The notes beneath the pieces were generated by a model that saw only the letters and a program-made list of their open reading frames with translations, searched no databases and was not told where the DNA came from. The translations under genes and the position numbers were made by a program. Shown here piece after piece: positions 53,952 to 64,000 of a stretch of 64,000 nucleotides of DNA; the first letter of the stretch is position 1; every line of letters starts with the position of its first letter. The DNA is taken from assembly GCA_021401465.1 (NCBI GenBank), contig JADDMT010000002.1:124001-188000 (forward strand). Direction: 5' to 3'. The stretch is from Teratosphaeria epicoccoides (taxonomy: Eukaryota > Ascomycota > Dothideomycetes > Mycosphaerellales > Teratosphaeriaceae).

Positions 53952-54878
53952 ATGACTGACGACAACCACCATCCACGGCAGATTCGGCTCCCTCGATATA
54001 GGCTGCGACAAGTAGCCAAGACAGTTTTCGAGCTGCGCGACCGAGGGGCACAAAATGCATGTCCGCAACAAGGATATCCAGATCGTTCGTCTATTAGAAT
54101 TATCTGCATTTCCGATACGCACAATCTCCGCCCGAAGCTACCGCTGGGCGACGTGCTCATTCATGCCGGAGATCTCACCGAATGGGGAACGTTCGACGAA
54201 GTCCAAGCCCAGCTCACCTGGCTATCGTCACAGCCTCACCAGGAAAAGGTATTGATAGCAGGTAACCACGATTTGCTCTTTGACGAGGAATTTCTTCAAC
54301 AAAATCCAGAGCGCCAAGACCCACATGGTCGGACAAGGCGCGATCTCGACTTCGGATCAGTCAGGTACCTACAAGACGAGAGCGCGACGCTGATCTGTGG
54401 AGGCGGGACTAGAGTCCTGAAGGTGTACGGCTCCCCATGGACGCCTCAGTACGGTACTTCGGCATTCCAATATCCCCGAGAAGAAGACGTATGGACCAGA
54501 CGTGTGCCGGCATCAACCGACATACTCATTACACATGGCCCGCCGGCTGGCTTCAACAACCTCAAACCATCAGCGGGATGCGCCTACTTGGGACGAGAAG
54601 TCGGCAGAGTCAAGCCAAGGCTGATGGTCTTTGGACATATTCATGTCGCCAGAGGCGAGCAGGAACTTACTTTTGACGCGGCGCAGCAGCTTTACGACGA
54701 TATCGTGCGTGGCTCACGTGGATGGATGGCTATTCCTTTGCTGGCTCTTGCGGTGGGCTGGTCTCGCGTGCGGCAGCTTTTGGGTTGTCCAGTACCTACC
54801 ACAAAGATGATCAATGCAGCCGTGGTCGATGGGATGAAGAAAGATCTGGCACTGGATGCTTTTGTCGTCGATCTGTGA
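53952..54878 (+). CDS. calcineurin-like metallophosphoesterase (MPPED type)
   Basis: A single exon of 308 residues. All metal-binding blocks are present in order: CISDTHN (52-58), GDLTEWG (73-79), GNHD (104-107), THGPP and FGHIHVARG. This is the class III phosphodiesterase type found in the MPPED1/2 family and in many fungal paralogues. Residues after about 255 include a hydrophobic stretch (GWMAIPLLALAVGW), then KMINAAVVDGMKKD, which is usual for the family C-terminus. No signal peptide is evident. The substrate, probably a cyclic nucleotide or phosphodiester, cannot be read from sequence. Confidence 0.88.
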   Translation: MTDDNHHPRQIRLPRYRLRQVAKTVFELRDRGAQNACPQQGYPDRSSIRIICISDTHNLRPKLPLGDVLIHAGDLTEWGTFDEVQAQLTWLSSQPHQEKVLIAGNHDLLFDEEFLQQNPERQDPHGRTRRDLDFGSVRYLQDESATLICGGGTRVLKVYGSPWTPQYGTSAFQYPREEDVWTRRVPASTDILITHGPPAGFNNLKPSAGCAYLGREVGRVKPRLMVFGHIHVARGEQELTFDAAQQLYDDIVRGSRGWMAIPLLALAVGWSRVRQLLGCPVPTTKMINAAVVDGMKKDLALDAFVVDL

Positions 54879-55283
54879 GCCGATCTTTGTGTTGTGTGGG
54901 TAGTCCACGTCTAAAGCCCGCAGGCACAGGCCCTTGACATTTTTCTGCGATATTCTTGTCTCGCATCTTCGTTTGCCCTAGGTACTTCTGCTTGAGCATC
55001 GCAGAACTGCGAAATGGCTCGTTGCGACCATCGGACGCTCACAGGTGTTGAAGGGTGTCAGAGAGGATTGTGGAGCGGTGCATTTTACTCAAACGACTGT
55101 GTCTGTCTCATTCCTTTGCGTGGGAGCAGAAAATGGCGCAGCAGAAAGCTGCCTACTTGAAAGCCACATCGAAAGCACGATTGACCTACCAATGGGCTTG
55201 CGGTGGGTTCTGGAATGACAAGTTGGTCTCAATTGCTAGTCCTCTGATTCTTTGCGATATCACAGCATGCCAGTTGCAATGCT
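54879..55283. other. convergent 3' intergenic region
   Basis: About 400 bp between two stop codons. No coding signal. Confidence 0.5.
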
Positions 55284-57117
55284 TTATTCGTTATCCTTGG
55301 CATCGATGACCGTTGACTTGAACTTCCTAGCAGGAATCTTGCGGTTGAACATGATGTCGGCTTCACGGTATGAGCGATCCTTGAGTTCTGGCAAGCCGAA
55401 GTAAGCCAGCACCCAACAGACAATAGCAGTGCCGCCCCAAACGTAGCCGCACTGCCCTCCGAGGTTCCATCCTGTGGGATTGAGAAGCCTTGATGCCAAA
55501 TAGATCATTGGAATCTCGGCTATGTAGTAAGCTCCGCGACCCACACCAGTGCTCAGGGCGCGCAGGCGGACAGCCGACGTTTCGGCAATGATCGTGTAGG
55601 TGGTAGGTCCCAGGGTGCCAGCATAGACGAAGGATATGATGACACCAAGACAAGCCTGAGCGAATTGCGCCGGGTCGGTCTGCTTTATCGAGGCACAAAC
55701 ACCAAGGATCATCAGGAATGTGATATTTGCGGCTGTACCCCAAAGGTAGATGGTGCGACGACCGAAGTAAGCGCCAAGCGGCCAGGAGAGTATGGTAGCG
55801 ACAAATTGAAGACAGGAATTGATGAGATTGAGCTGGAAGGACTTTTCGGTTGAGACACCGGCCTCTGTGCACAAAGTCAGATGCCGTATCTTCAGCGCTC
55901 CCAAGCATCGACATTTTGACTTACGCTCGAAGAAGAAGGTCGCCTGGTTTGCAATGAGGTTACCCGCAAAATTTTGCGAGGCGTACGCCAAACATGTGAT
56001 CGTCGTGCGCCTCAAGTCGACGCCCTTCCAGAGATCGAGAAACTTGGGGGCGCCACCCTTCATTGCCTCGATCTCTATGGTCCGCTCCATCATGGCGAAC
56101 TTATGTTGAGCGCTCTCTTCAGTCTCAGCCCCGAGGCGCTTGATGGAACGTAGACCCTCTTCCTTGCGACCCTTCCGAATCAACCACCAGGGGGATTCGG
56201 GTGCAAAGAAGACGAGGATCAAGAGTGGGGTCTACAACATCGATCAGTACTCGAGTCCGATCTTTGGGTTATTGCAGGTATATCGTACCGGAAATAACCA
56301 TTGCAGGGCCGTAGGCACTCGCCATGACCATTGGTCGTCTCGCTTGTTATAGCCGTACGTGGCTGCGGCAACAATGATGCTTCCGACAGCCCAGCCCATT
56401 TGCAGTGTCGCCGTGCAAGCCCCGCGCAATGCGATGGGGACGACTTCGCTGGCATACGCTGGTGAGTTTGCAATGAAGAACCCCCATGGAATGCCCTCGA
56501 ACACTTGGCCAATGGTCAACACGGCAAGTGAGTCGGCCTGATTGTCCATCGTTAGTCGCCGCACCGTCTCTCAAGGCATGCCAACTCACAAAAAACGAGA
56601 TGAATATCGTGGCATTCATCATGATCAACGCCAAGATCGTGGTCATTCGATAGCCTAGGCGATTGGTGACAGGTCCTGCGGCAAGAACTCCAAGCAGAGC
56701 ACCACACTGGCCGGCCTGGAAGAGAGCACTCTGCCACTTTGTCGGGATGGCCCATCCCTCATCGGTCGAGACGCCGTAGGTTCTTGCGAAGTACGGCAGT
56801 GCAACGAAGTTACCAGCTAAGAACATGCAGAACGATTCCATGACCTAATCATTGATCTGTGAGACTTGGTGCGAATTTCGGTCGAGGACAGAGCTTACAA
56901 TCGTAAAGGTAAACACAACTGCCCAGAAGCAAGCCTTAGGGTGGGCTCTGAGCGCTGGCCAGAATCCCATTGCATGCTCGGCTCTCTCGCCCTCGAGGGC
57001 GGACTGCAAGGCTTCATCGTTGGCCAGTACTTCGAGATGGGCTTGAGCCTTCTCCTTGGCATATTCCTCCCCCCCGCTCATCGAGTTCTCGCGGAGGTCC
57101 TGGATGTTTGACGCCAT
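55284..57117 (-). CDS. MFS sugar porter, maltose/alpha-glucoside permease type
   Basis: Five exons (57117-56899, 56844-56590, 56537-56289, 56231-55925, 55864-55284) with introns of 52-60 bp give 536 residues. Twelve membrane segments are expected. Family marks are VTNRLGYRMT, the loop FEGIPWGFFIANSPAYASEV, APESPWWLIRKGRKEEGL, a second-half GAYFGRRTIYLWG, and ISFVYAGTLGPTTYTIIAE. The C-terminal motif is FGLPELKDRSYREADIMF followed by KIPARKF, the alpha-glucoside permease version of the PETKG...ELD...PARKF end. H+/sugar symport at the plasma membrane is predicted, with uptake of maltose or related disaccharides likely. The start MASNIQDL was chosen over an ATG three codons upstream. Confidence 0.9.
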
Positions 57118-59992
57118 GATGTGCACCTGTCAGCTCTGTGCGAGTCTGCGATGGAAGCGTGACTGGCCGCGGTCGACAACTGGGGGACGAGCAGAGCATT
57201 ATATCCTAGACGGCTGCGCCGCCAATGAACGGCTCAATGTTCATAGCCCGACCACGCGAGACCACGCGACGCGGCCGACGGACTGCGCCGTTGGGCTTGG
57301 CCGCTCCGTGAATGATACATCCCATCTCGCAGGTGATTTGTTGTAGGCTATCCGGGGAGTGCCAAAGTGGACCCACGCCTTGAGGATGGCCAGTCAGAGT
57401 GTGGAGAGCGTCGGGGTAGCTTTTGCTAGCCAAAATACGACGCACTAAGTTCACACGAGGACCTGTCCACAACCCGGACATCGCGGAGAGGCAGAAAGTC
57501 GGCAACGAGGATCACAGGCATATCCCTGCTGCAATGGCAGTTCTCCGGGTGTATTGGACGTTATGCTCTCGCTCCCATGGACATACGGCAGTATGGCAGG
57601 TCTGCAGGACCAGGTTCCAGACGAACACCTTATTCAGCGGTCATTATCGGTCCAGGATCGGAATGTCGCCTGCCTGACCGCCTCAGCATGAGAACGCTGG
57701 ACAAAGGGGAAGATGTCGACTGCATGCCAAGGGGCCGTCCCCGCCGAAGAGTCTGAGAGCCGACAAATCTGCAGCTTCTGCGACAACCACACTATGACCA
57801 GCTTGCCCTGGTTGGAGTCACTATTCCTTGCCTGATCAGGTGAGAACCATCGACCCGGCTGACACTACTCCATGAGAGATGGCTTCAGAGCTGCAACATT
57901 CGCTGTACGGGCAAGGAGGTCACTCGAGGCTTCACGGGCTTCGGACTGGGGGCATGTATCTGTCTTGGGCGGTGCATGCTGTCAGACATCGTTCGGAGCA
58001 AAGCAGCGGGACCCGCGACATTCGGCAAGGTGGAGACCGGAACCCGCGGTTCAGACGCCTTGGAGCAGGTGGTCACGGAGAGCATGTGCCGGAGAGGACG
58101 GCTTGCTTGGCTGGCTTGGTGCGAATGACTGTTACGGGCAATGGCCGGAGGGGAAGTAACTGTGTGCTTCGCCTTGTATTGCTGTCTCAAGGCAAATGCA
58201 GAGACTTTCGTGGAAGAAAAAGAAAAGACGGGCTGCTGAGATGTCCACGATCCGGGACCAGCCAGACAAGCAAGCCCAAGGCCTTGCGCAGGTGCTTGAC
58301 CCCAAGTGACAATTCAAGAAGTATACTGCGCTCATCGTGTGGGTCTCTTGAGTGAGTTACGGTCTCATTTGCTGCTTGCGCTACTTGACAGGCAGCTGTG
58401 AAGGCCATGTGACGCGACCGTCGATCTTGAGCCGCATGTACGAGTGTCGCTGTTGCAAGAGCGAGCTCAGCCCACATCAAGAGAGGCTGGATTGGGTGCT
58501 GATAGTGGTGCCAGGGACTGGACCTGTCATTGTCATCTGCCTCGTCCTCCGCCACATGGTGGAACTTGTCGATTCACCTCAGCAGTGATGATCGTACGAC
58601 GCCTCGGGATGGCTGCGTCTCCGACTGCCGCCGTCGGAGGTCTTGGACTTTGCCAAGCTCCAGCAGAAGTTGCTTGAGGCGGATCAGAGACATTTCAGCA
58701 GCGAGCGAGCCAGCTCGCAGGCACGACTTGGATGCGCTCATCACCATCCTCGGCACAGCGTTCCTGGCCGCTGAGAACGAACGTTCGAGAGCAGCCTGCG
58801 AAATGGGTGGCCTGGCTCATCGACATGCATACCAAGATTCGTCCCCGGCACTACGCACGACACCTGGATCTGGACCGCGGATGGGAACGCGAGTCCCGCG
58901 CAGCAGTCTGTGGCGCGACAAGATATGTACTATTTCCACACATTGCTGAGTCGGTCTTTCGTGGTCTCGTGGCTTGCCGCGTCGAAACAGTTGATATGAT
59001 CTTGCACTTACTCGGAACACGGCTAGTCTTCGTTGAGAGACCACTACCAGGCACACCTCTCATCGAAGGCTGAAGACGCCCGGCTCTCCCGACTTCTGAC
59101 CAAATGGCCCATGTGAGTGTCGCAGTGTGCAACCAGGAGCAAGGCTCGTCCAGTCAGACTGGGCAGTACTGCCGCAATGTCGATCCCTGGCGACTCTACA
59201 GCCTGGCCAGGCTGGAATTCAAAAAAACTCGAGGAAGGCAAAACTGGTTCACACGGCCGATGATGTACAGACAAACCTTTGCCGGGTAATGCACTCCGAT
59301 ATGTTCTCATGACTCGGTCCCTTTGGTAAGACTTCCTCTGTCTCTCTTCAAGTCGCGTAACTGATCACTGACGTTCAACCATCGCCGAGACGTTTCTGGT
59401 CACAGCATCGCAGATTCCCGGGATGATCCGCAAAGCAGACCGAGGGAGGAAGAACCTCTGGCCGATGAAGGAAGGGATATCACATGTGAAAAAGTTTCGG
59501 CAAACGCCGCTTCCATATCAATTCGACGCACCTACCTCCTGATTAGATTCTCCAGTGCAGACTCTCAACTTTCATCGCGACAACGTTCGAAAGTTGAGCG
59601 AGCAAAAACTCCCGGCCGGTGTTGCTGCGAAAAACCCTCGGCTCTCACACCACCTTCCTCCTCCTCCTTCCTCCGTCGACCAAGATCAGATTCTTCCTCT
59701 CCCCTCCTTTCCAAAAAGCAAAAACAAAACAGCCCTCCATTGCAAACCTTTCAGGAAAAAAAATCTCTTGGCAGTGTCAACTCTCGAGCCAGTGAAACCG
59801 CCGACAGCGCCACCTACCTACCTACCTACCTACCCACCTCCGCAGATTTCTGCACCGGGATTTTCTGCTCATCGCTGAGCCCCGCCTGCGCGCACGGAGA
59901 GTGGGGTGGGCAGAGAGTGCGGGGTGTCGCGAATAGATGAGCTGGTTCTGGCGACAACCGACTGGGATTCGATTGGGTGTCATGGGACTCGT
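57118..59992. other. 2.9-kb gene-poor region with one coding relic
   Basis: No intact gene. One minus-strand relic (58187-58810) is listed separately. The 59600-59880 part is pyrimidine-rich with a TACC repeat near 59814-59834. No RNA gene was recognised. Confidence 0.5.
58187..58810 (-). pseudogene. possible decayed gene fragment
   Basis: A minus-strand sense from about 58810 (ALERSFSAARNAVP, then IRLKQLLLELGKVQDLRRRQ) meets a TGA at 58576-58574. It continues in the same frame as IDKFHHVAEDEADDND, WAELALATATLVHAAQDRRS and LLELSLGVKHLRKALGLLVW. The helical ...LLLELGKVQ... layout resembles the C-terminal part of AflR-like Zn2Cys6 regulators, but no zinc cluster is found upstream and third-position bias is only moderate. 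CGA-to-TGA change would explain the stop. Confidence 0.3.
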
Positions 59993-61271
59993 TCAAGACT
60001 TTTGGTTCTCTTCCTCATCACTCTCCTCCACCAACAGACTGACACCACCACCACCGCCCTCCTCATCCCCGAACCCTTCAAAGTCCTCCTCACTCTCCTC
60101 CTGCTCCTCATACTCCCCTCCCTCCTCATACTCCCCTGCCTCCTCGCCCTCTTCATCCTCCTCCTGATCCGCCCCCTCCATCTCCAACTCCCTCTTCCGC
60201 TTCTTATGCGTAAACCCCAACTTCTCATCTCTACCGCCCTCCAAATCCTGCTTCTCACCACCACCCGCACTCGCCTCATCCACGTGCGGCGGCGGCGGGG
60301 GAGAAAACCAGGGAATCTTGCCTCTCAAAAAGTCGTTCAGAACCATCTTCGCAACACCGTCGAGATCCGCTTCGCCACCCTTGATCAAGCGACCACCTTT
60401 GCGGGCCAGAGCGTCGAGAAAGCGATTCGCGTCTTGAGTTTTCTGCTTGTCTGTGGAAGGAGTCCCGACGCTGTCGCCTTCGCCTTCGCCTCCAGCTTCC
60501 TTGTCCCAGGGTTTCACGTCGTACGTCCGTTCGATGTGGTGGCGTTTACACCTCGCGAGTACCGCGGGGATATACTGCGCCGGGTTCTCCACATTCTCCA
60601 CTCGCACAACGCCTCTCAAGAGAATGTCTTCCGGGGTATCCGTTCGACTCGGTGGCACGATTCCCGGACAGTCGATGAGGTAGATGCGTTTCATGAGGGT
60701 GATGTATTGCCAGACCTTTGTCTCGCCGGGGATGGGTGCGGTGGTGCAGACTTTCTTCTTGCGCAGGGTGTTGATGATGGAGGATTTGCCGGTGTTGGGG
60801 TAGCCGATGAAGCCGACGGAGATTTGCTTGCGGGAAGTGTGGAGGGCGGAGAATTGGCGGAGGAGAGAGATGAGGGTGCCTTTGCCGAAGGAGTTGGTCA
60901 TGCTGGCATGGAAGGCGAGGGTGGGGTATTCTTGGGAGAAGAGCTTGACCCATTTGGCCTGGTGGTTTGTCAGCACAGTCCTTGGATGCAGTCGAGCCAG
61001 CGCATGGAGTGATGGATGTATGTGTGTCCCATAACTAAGCAGTCCGTCACCAGACCGTCACGCGGACAGTTCAGGATCGCAACTCAGACAAGACAGGAAA
61101 TCCTCGAGATTGACCGCCACCAAAACGGAGCTGAGTCGGGGTCGAGGCGAATCGATCTTCCCAGGTCGTAACAGATTCACTTCCACTGATATGGATCGTC
61201 GCAAAGGACGGGGCGGGAAACTTGACTAGAACCTGGGGTGGGTGCGGGGAGTATATGAGACGAGGAGAGAG

Positions 61272-61319
<48 letters not shown>

Positions 61320-62196
61320 TGCTTACCGCCACCGACGTCGGCACCAGATCACACTTGTTGATCAGAAACAGCAGGTGCTTGTGTGGGGCCTCTTCGCGGA
61401 TGTACTTCTCCACGCTCCGACAGCGCGTGCCTAGCGGATCGCGGGCGTCGAGGACATGGATGATGACATCAGACGAGTCGATGACCTTGTACAGCTCGTT
61501 CCAGATACGCTTGCTCTGGCCTTTGGAGAAGACTGGCTCCGTGGCGGGGGTGAGCTCGCCCGTGTCGCCGTCTGCTCGGGTGTCGGGCGGGACGTCTCGC
61601 GGCTCCTCGCGGCCCGACTGTCCCGAGAGGTAGCTGGCCTCCTCTTGCCGATCCCGGTAGGTGCGGTAGTCAGTGTCGGTGGTCTGGGCCATGTGCTCCA
61701 TGCTGCCCACCGCCAATCGGGGCCGCTTCCTCTGCGCGTGGGGACCGAATGTGTGGCGGAAGGGGTCGGTCTCGATGCGGATCTTGGCGCGGTGCTGCAC
61801 GAGCCCGTCCTTCCTCTCGTGCTGCTTGTTGTCGGTGATCAACGTCATGGGCAGCTTGTTCTGCTTCAACAGGTAGCTGTATGGGTCCGTGCGCTGCGCC
61901 TCGACCGCGCCGCGGAAGGCGGTGAGGGCGTGGTGGCTGATGACGCGCGTGTTGGTGAACCATTTGCGATTCGGCTCGACCCGGGCGTTCGGCGTCTCTC
62001 GGCGCTGGAAGGGGGCGGCGTTGGTGATGTCGCCTCGGGCGTTGCGCTCCGCCTTGCCCTCCTTGTACATGTTCAGCGTCTTGACCCGCTTGGCGGAGCG
62101 GTAGAAGTTCTCGCCCTTGCGCCGCACATTGCCCATCCCGTCGCCCGTCTGGCCCTGTCGCTCACGGCGCGTCGCCTCTTTCTTGCCGGTGCCCAT
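59993..62196 (-). CDS. NOG2: Nog2/Nug2 nucleolar GTPase for 60S assembly
   Basis: Exon 1 (62196-61327) and exon 2 (60958-59993) give 611 residues. The N-terminal domain (MGTGKKEATRRERQGQTGDG, NPNRKWF-like EPNRKWFTNTRVIS, DPYSYLLKQNKLPM) is the Nog2-specific block. The circularly permuted GTPase domain follows: HVLDARDPLGTRC, the G4 motif NKCD (280-283), then GYPNTGKSS (G1, 342-350), and DCPG (G3, 386-389). The order G4-G1-G3 is typical of YlqF/Nog2 GTPases. A basic and acidic tail ends the protein. Nog2 binds pre-60S particles in the nucleolus and nucleus and acts as a checkpoint before export. The intron is 368 bp, far longer than any other clear intron here. Confidence 0.93.
60985..61245 (-). 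ncRNA. candidate H/ACA snoRNA (snR191-like) in the Nog2 intron
   Basis: In budding yeast the NOG2 intron hosts snR191, which guides two pseudouridines in helix 69 of 25S rRNA. Here the Nog2 intron is also long. On the coding strand it holds GTTAC (61172-61168) and TAGTTA (61037-61032), which are complementary to the GUAAC and UAACUA of helix 69. TAGTTA lies 14 bases before an ACA (61023-61021). GTCCG...CGGAC at about 61076-61051 can close a hairpin just before it. No perfect H box (ANANNA) was found, so limits and identity are tentative. Confidence 0.35.
61264..61317. repeat. GA-rich microsatellite in the Nog2 intron
   Basis: A nearly pure GA run with a few AAA interruptions, which is CT on the coding strand. 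It begins about 9 bases after the 5' splice site of the intron. Confidence 0.9.
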
Positions 62197-62398
62197 CGTG
62201 GCGGAGGTGTCGGTCTGACTTCGAGGGGAGAGATGTGTAGCTGTGTGGAAAGAAAGGAATTTCCAAGCGAATGATCAATGAATATGAATGGAAGTCTTGG
62301 CTGCTCTATTTGATGGACATATTGGTTAATACAATCAAAGTCATTCACCACAATTGCCGTGACTCCTCCTCCTCCTCCCCCAACATATCAGTACCAAC
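62197..62398. promoter_or_regulatory. short divergent promoter, Nog2 / carotenoid oxygenase
   Basis: Only about 200 bp separate the two start codons. It contains a CTCCTCCTCCTCC pyrimidine tract near 62366. Both promoters must lie here, so expression may be linked. Confidence 0.5.
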
Positions 62399-64000
62399 AT
62401 GCCCGACCCTCCACATCTCCTCCACCACACTTCCCCCAACCCCCCCACTAGCACACCCCATCATGGCGTCGGCCGACGTCCAACTCCCTCTCCACCCGGA
62501 CTCCATCCCTCCAACCCCGACCACCCCAATCCCGAAGACACCTCCCACCCCCTCCCCTGCGAATGGCCCATCACCCACGACCTCGCCGGCGGCGACGAGC
62601 CCTGCCGCCTCGAGGGCGAAGTCGCCGACCTCGTCGTCCTCGGCGCCATTCCCCCCTCCCTCAACGGCATCTTCTACCGCATCACCACTGACCCCTTCGT
62701 CCCGCCCCACCCCGACAACGTCCCCCTCGACGGTGACGGCAACATCTCCGCCCTGCACTTCCACGCCGGCGCCGTCGACCTGAAAACAAAGTACGTCGCC
62801 ACCGAGCGCTACCGCCTCGAGCGCGCCGCCCGCCGCGCCCTCTTCGGCCTCTACCGCAACCCCTTCACCCACCACCCCTGCGTGCGCGCCGCCGTCGACA
62901 GCACCGCCAACACCAACCTCGTCTACTGGGCCGGCCACCTGCTCGCCCTGAAAGAAGGCGCCTTGCCCTACGCCGTCGACCCCCGCACCCTGGAGACGCG
63001 CGGCTACGATCCCTTCGATCTGGAGAGGACCCTTGGGACCAAGACCTTCACCGCGCATCCGAAACACGATCCCTTCCGCGACGAGCTGGTGTGCTACGGC
63101 TACGAAGCGAAGGGGCTCGCCTCGCTCGACACCGTGGTGTTCGCGCTGGATCGCCGGGGCGAAGTGAAGTGGCACTCGTGGTTGCGACTGCCGTGGTGCG
63201 CGCCCGTGCACGACTGCGCCATCACCGAGAACTTCGTGGTCTTGGTGCTGTGGCCCTTTGAAGCCGACGTGGAGCGGATGAAGCGAGGCGGGCACCACTG
63301 GGCGTGGAGTTACGAGCGGCCGGCGACCTTCGTCGTGGTGCCGCGCGGGGAGCACGGGACGAGCCTGGCGAGGGAGAAGTTCGGGTGGGCGGAAGGGGAA
63401 GGGAGCAGGATCTACGCATGGGAAAATGCCATGTTGATCCACGCCGGTGGCGCTTGGTAAACCCCCCCCCCCTTCCCTCCCCCAGAAACAAAAAGCCCAA
63501 CCCAGTCCACCCCGTCAGATCGCAAAAAAAATAAAAACCACAAGCTAACCCCCTTCCCCCCAAAACCTCGCAGGGAAGACCCAACCACCCACACCATCCA
63601 CCTCTCCACCTCCCGCGTCCTCGACAACGCCTTCCCCTTCTTCCCCAACACCTCCCCCCACCAGCACCGCCGCCCCTCCCCCTTCCCCCCGGCCGACTTC
63701 GTCCAATGGACCCTCGACCCCAGCACCCCATCCAGCACCAAAATCCGCGACCCGCACATCCTGCTCCCGCACCCTTCCGAATTCCCCCGCACCGACGTCC
63801 GCTTCGCCACCCGCCCGCCCAAAACCCTCATCCTCAACGTCTGCGTCCCGACGACCCCGTACCAGAATCTCTTCCATTCGCTCAACGGCCTGGCGATCGT
63901 GACGCCGGCGTCCGCGGGCGAGGGAGGGGCAGGAGTGGAGTTTTTCCATGCGGGCGAGGACTGCGCGTGCCAGGAGCCGGTGTTTGTGCCGCGGTCCGAG
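62399..64000 (+). CDS. carotenoid cleavage oxygenase family protein, 3' end cut
   Basis: Exon 1 (62399-63456) and exon 2 (63574 to the window end) are separated by a 117-bp intron: donor GTAAAC, branch GCTAACC, acceptor CTCGCAG. The family cleaves double bonds of carotenoids or stilbenes using Fe(II) held by four His. Visible blocks are IPPSLNGIFYRITTDPF, LDGDGNISALHF, TFTAHPKHDPFRDELVCYGY (first His ligand), PVHDCAITENFVVLVLWPF (second), and MLIHAGGAWED spanning the splice (third). The fourth His is expected beyond the edge. The N-terminus is Pro-rich and its start is uncertain: another ATG at 62463 is in a different frame. Very high C content marks the whole gene. Confidence 0.85.

Overview
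This window is nuclear DNA from a filamentous ascomycete. The introns are short (mostly 52-66 bp) with GT...AG ends and CTAAC/CTGAC-like branch sites, third codon positions are GC-rich, and the gene families are typical of fungi (Zn2Cys6 regulator, sugar porter, DHA1 efflux pump, BYS1-like and PhiA-like secreted proteins, Mds3-like kelch protein). Gene content and protein style suggest Dothideomycetes, perhaps Mycosphaerellales/Capnodiales. That placement is inference. I saw no rRNA, tRNA, CRISPR array or intact transposon. Many gene models below are spliced, and exon limits were set by reading frames and splice signals.

Layout. 1-8.2 kb: a Ser/Pro-rich protein cut by the left edge (-), a SIRT4-type sirtuin (+), a decayed F-box-like gene, two small conserved-looking proteins and a secreted glycoprotein. 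8.2-12 kb: a gene-poor stretch with a small Thr/Ser-rich gene (-) and a decayed gene holding five in-frame TAG codons. 12-29.7 kb: a dense core with monoacylglycerol lipase, Vps5 sorting nexin, an AT-hook protein, a DHA1 transporter, a 1-Cys peroxiredoxin, an Mds3/Pmd1-like kelch-BTB protein and a BYS1-like secreted protein. 30.6-32.9 kb: a Zn2Cys6 regulator with an intact five-exon DNA-binding region, disrupted by a one-base insertion and a TAG codon. 35.7-45.8 kb: an acidic DUF2457-like protein, a patatin-type lipase (Tgl4/5-like) and a Kha1-type K+/H+ antiporter. 47.7-51 kb: a carboxylesterase pseudogene, a tiny cysteine-rich secreted protein and a PhiA-like cell-wall protein. 51.9-57.1 kb: a hypothetical protein, a nucleotidyltransferase-like protein, a metallophosphoesterase and a maltose-type sugar porter. 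57.1-60 kb is mostly geneless with one eroded coding relic. 60-64 kb: the ribosome-assembly GTPase Nog2, whose unusually long intron may hold an H/ACA snoRNA, and a carotenoid oxygenase cut by the right edge.

The genes do not form an obvious metabolic cluster. The window reads as conserved housekeeping genes separated by kilobase gaps that hold decayed members of expanded families (F-box-like, regulator, esterase) and small secreted proteins. The most interesting points are the possible snoRNA in the Nog2 intron, the recurrent TAG-type gene decay, and introns whose retention keeps the frame open in secreted or nuclear proteins.
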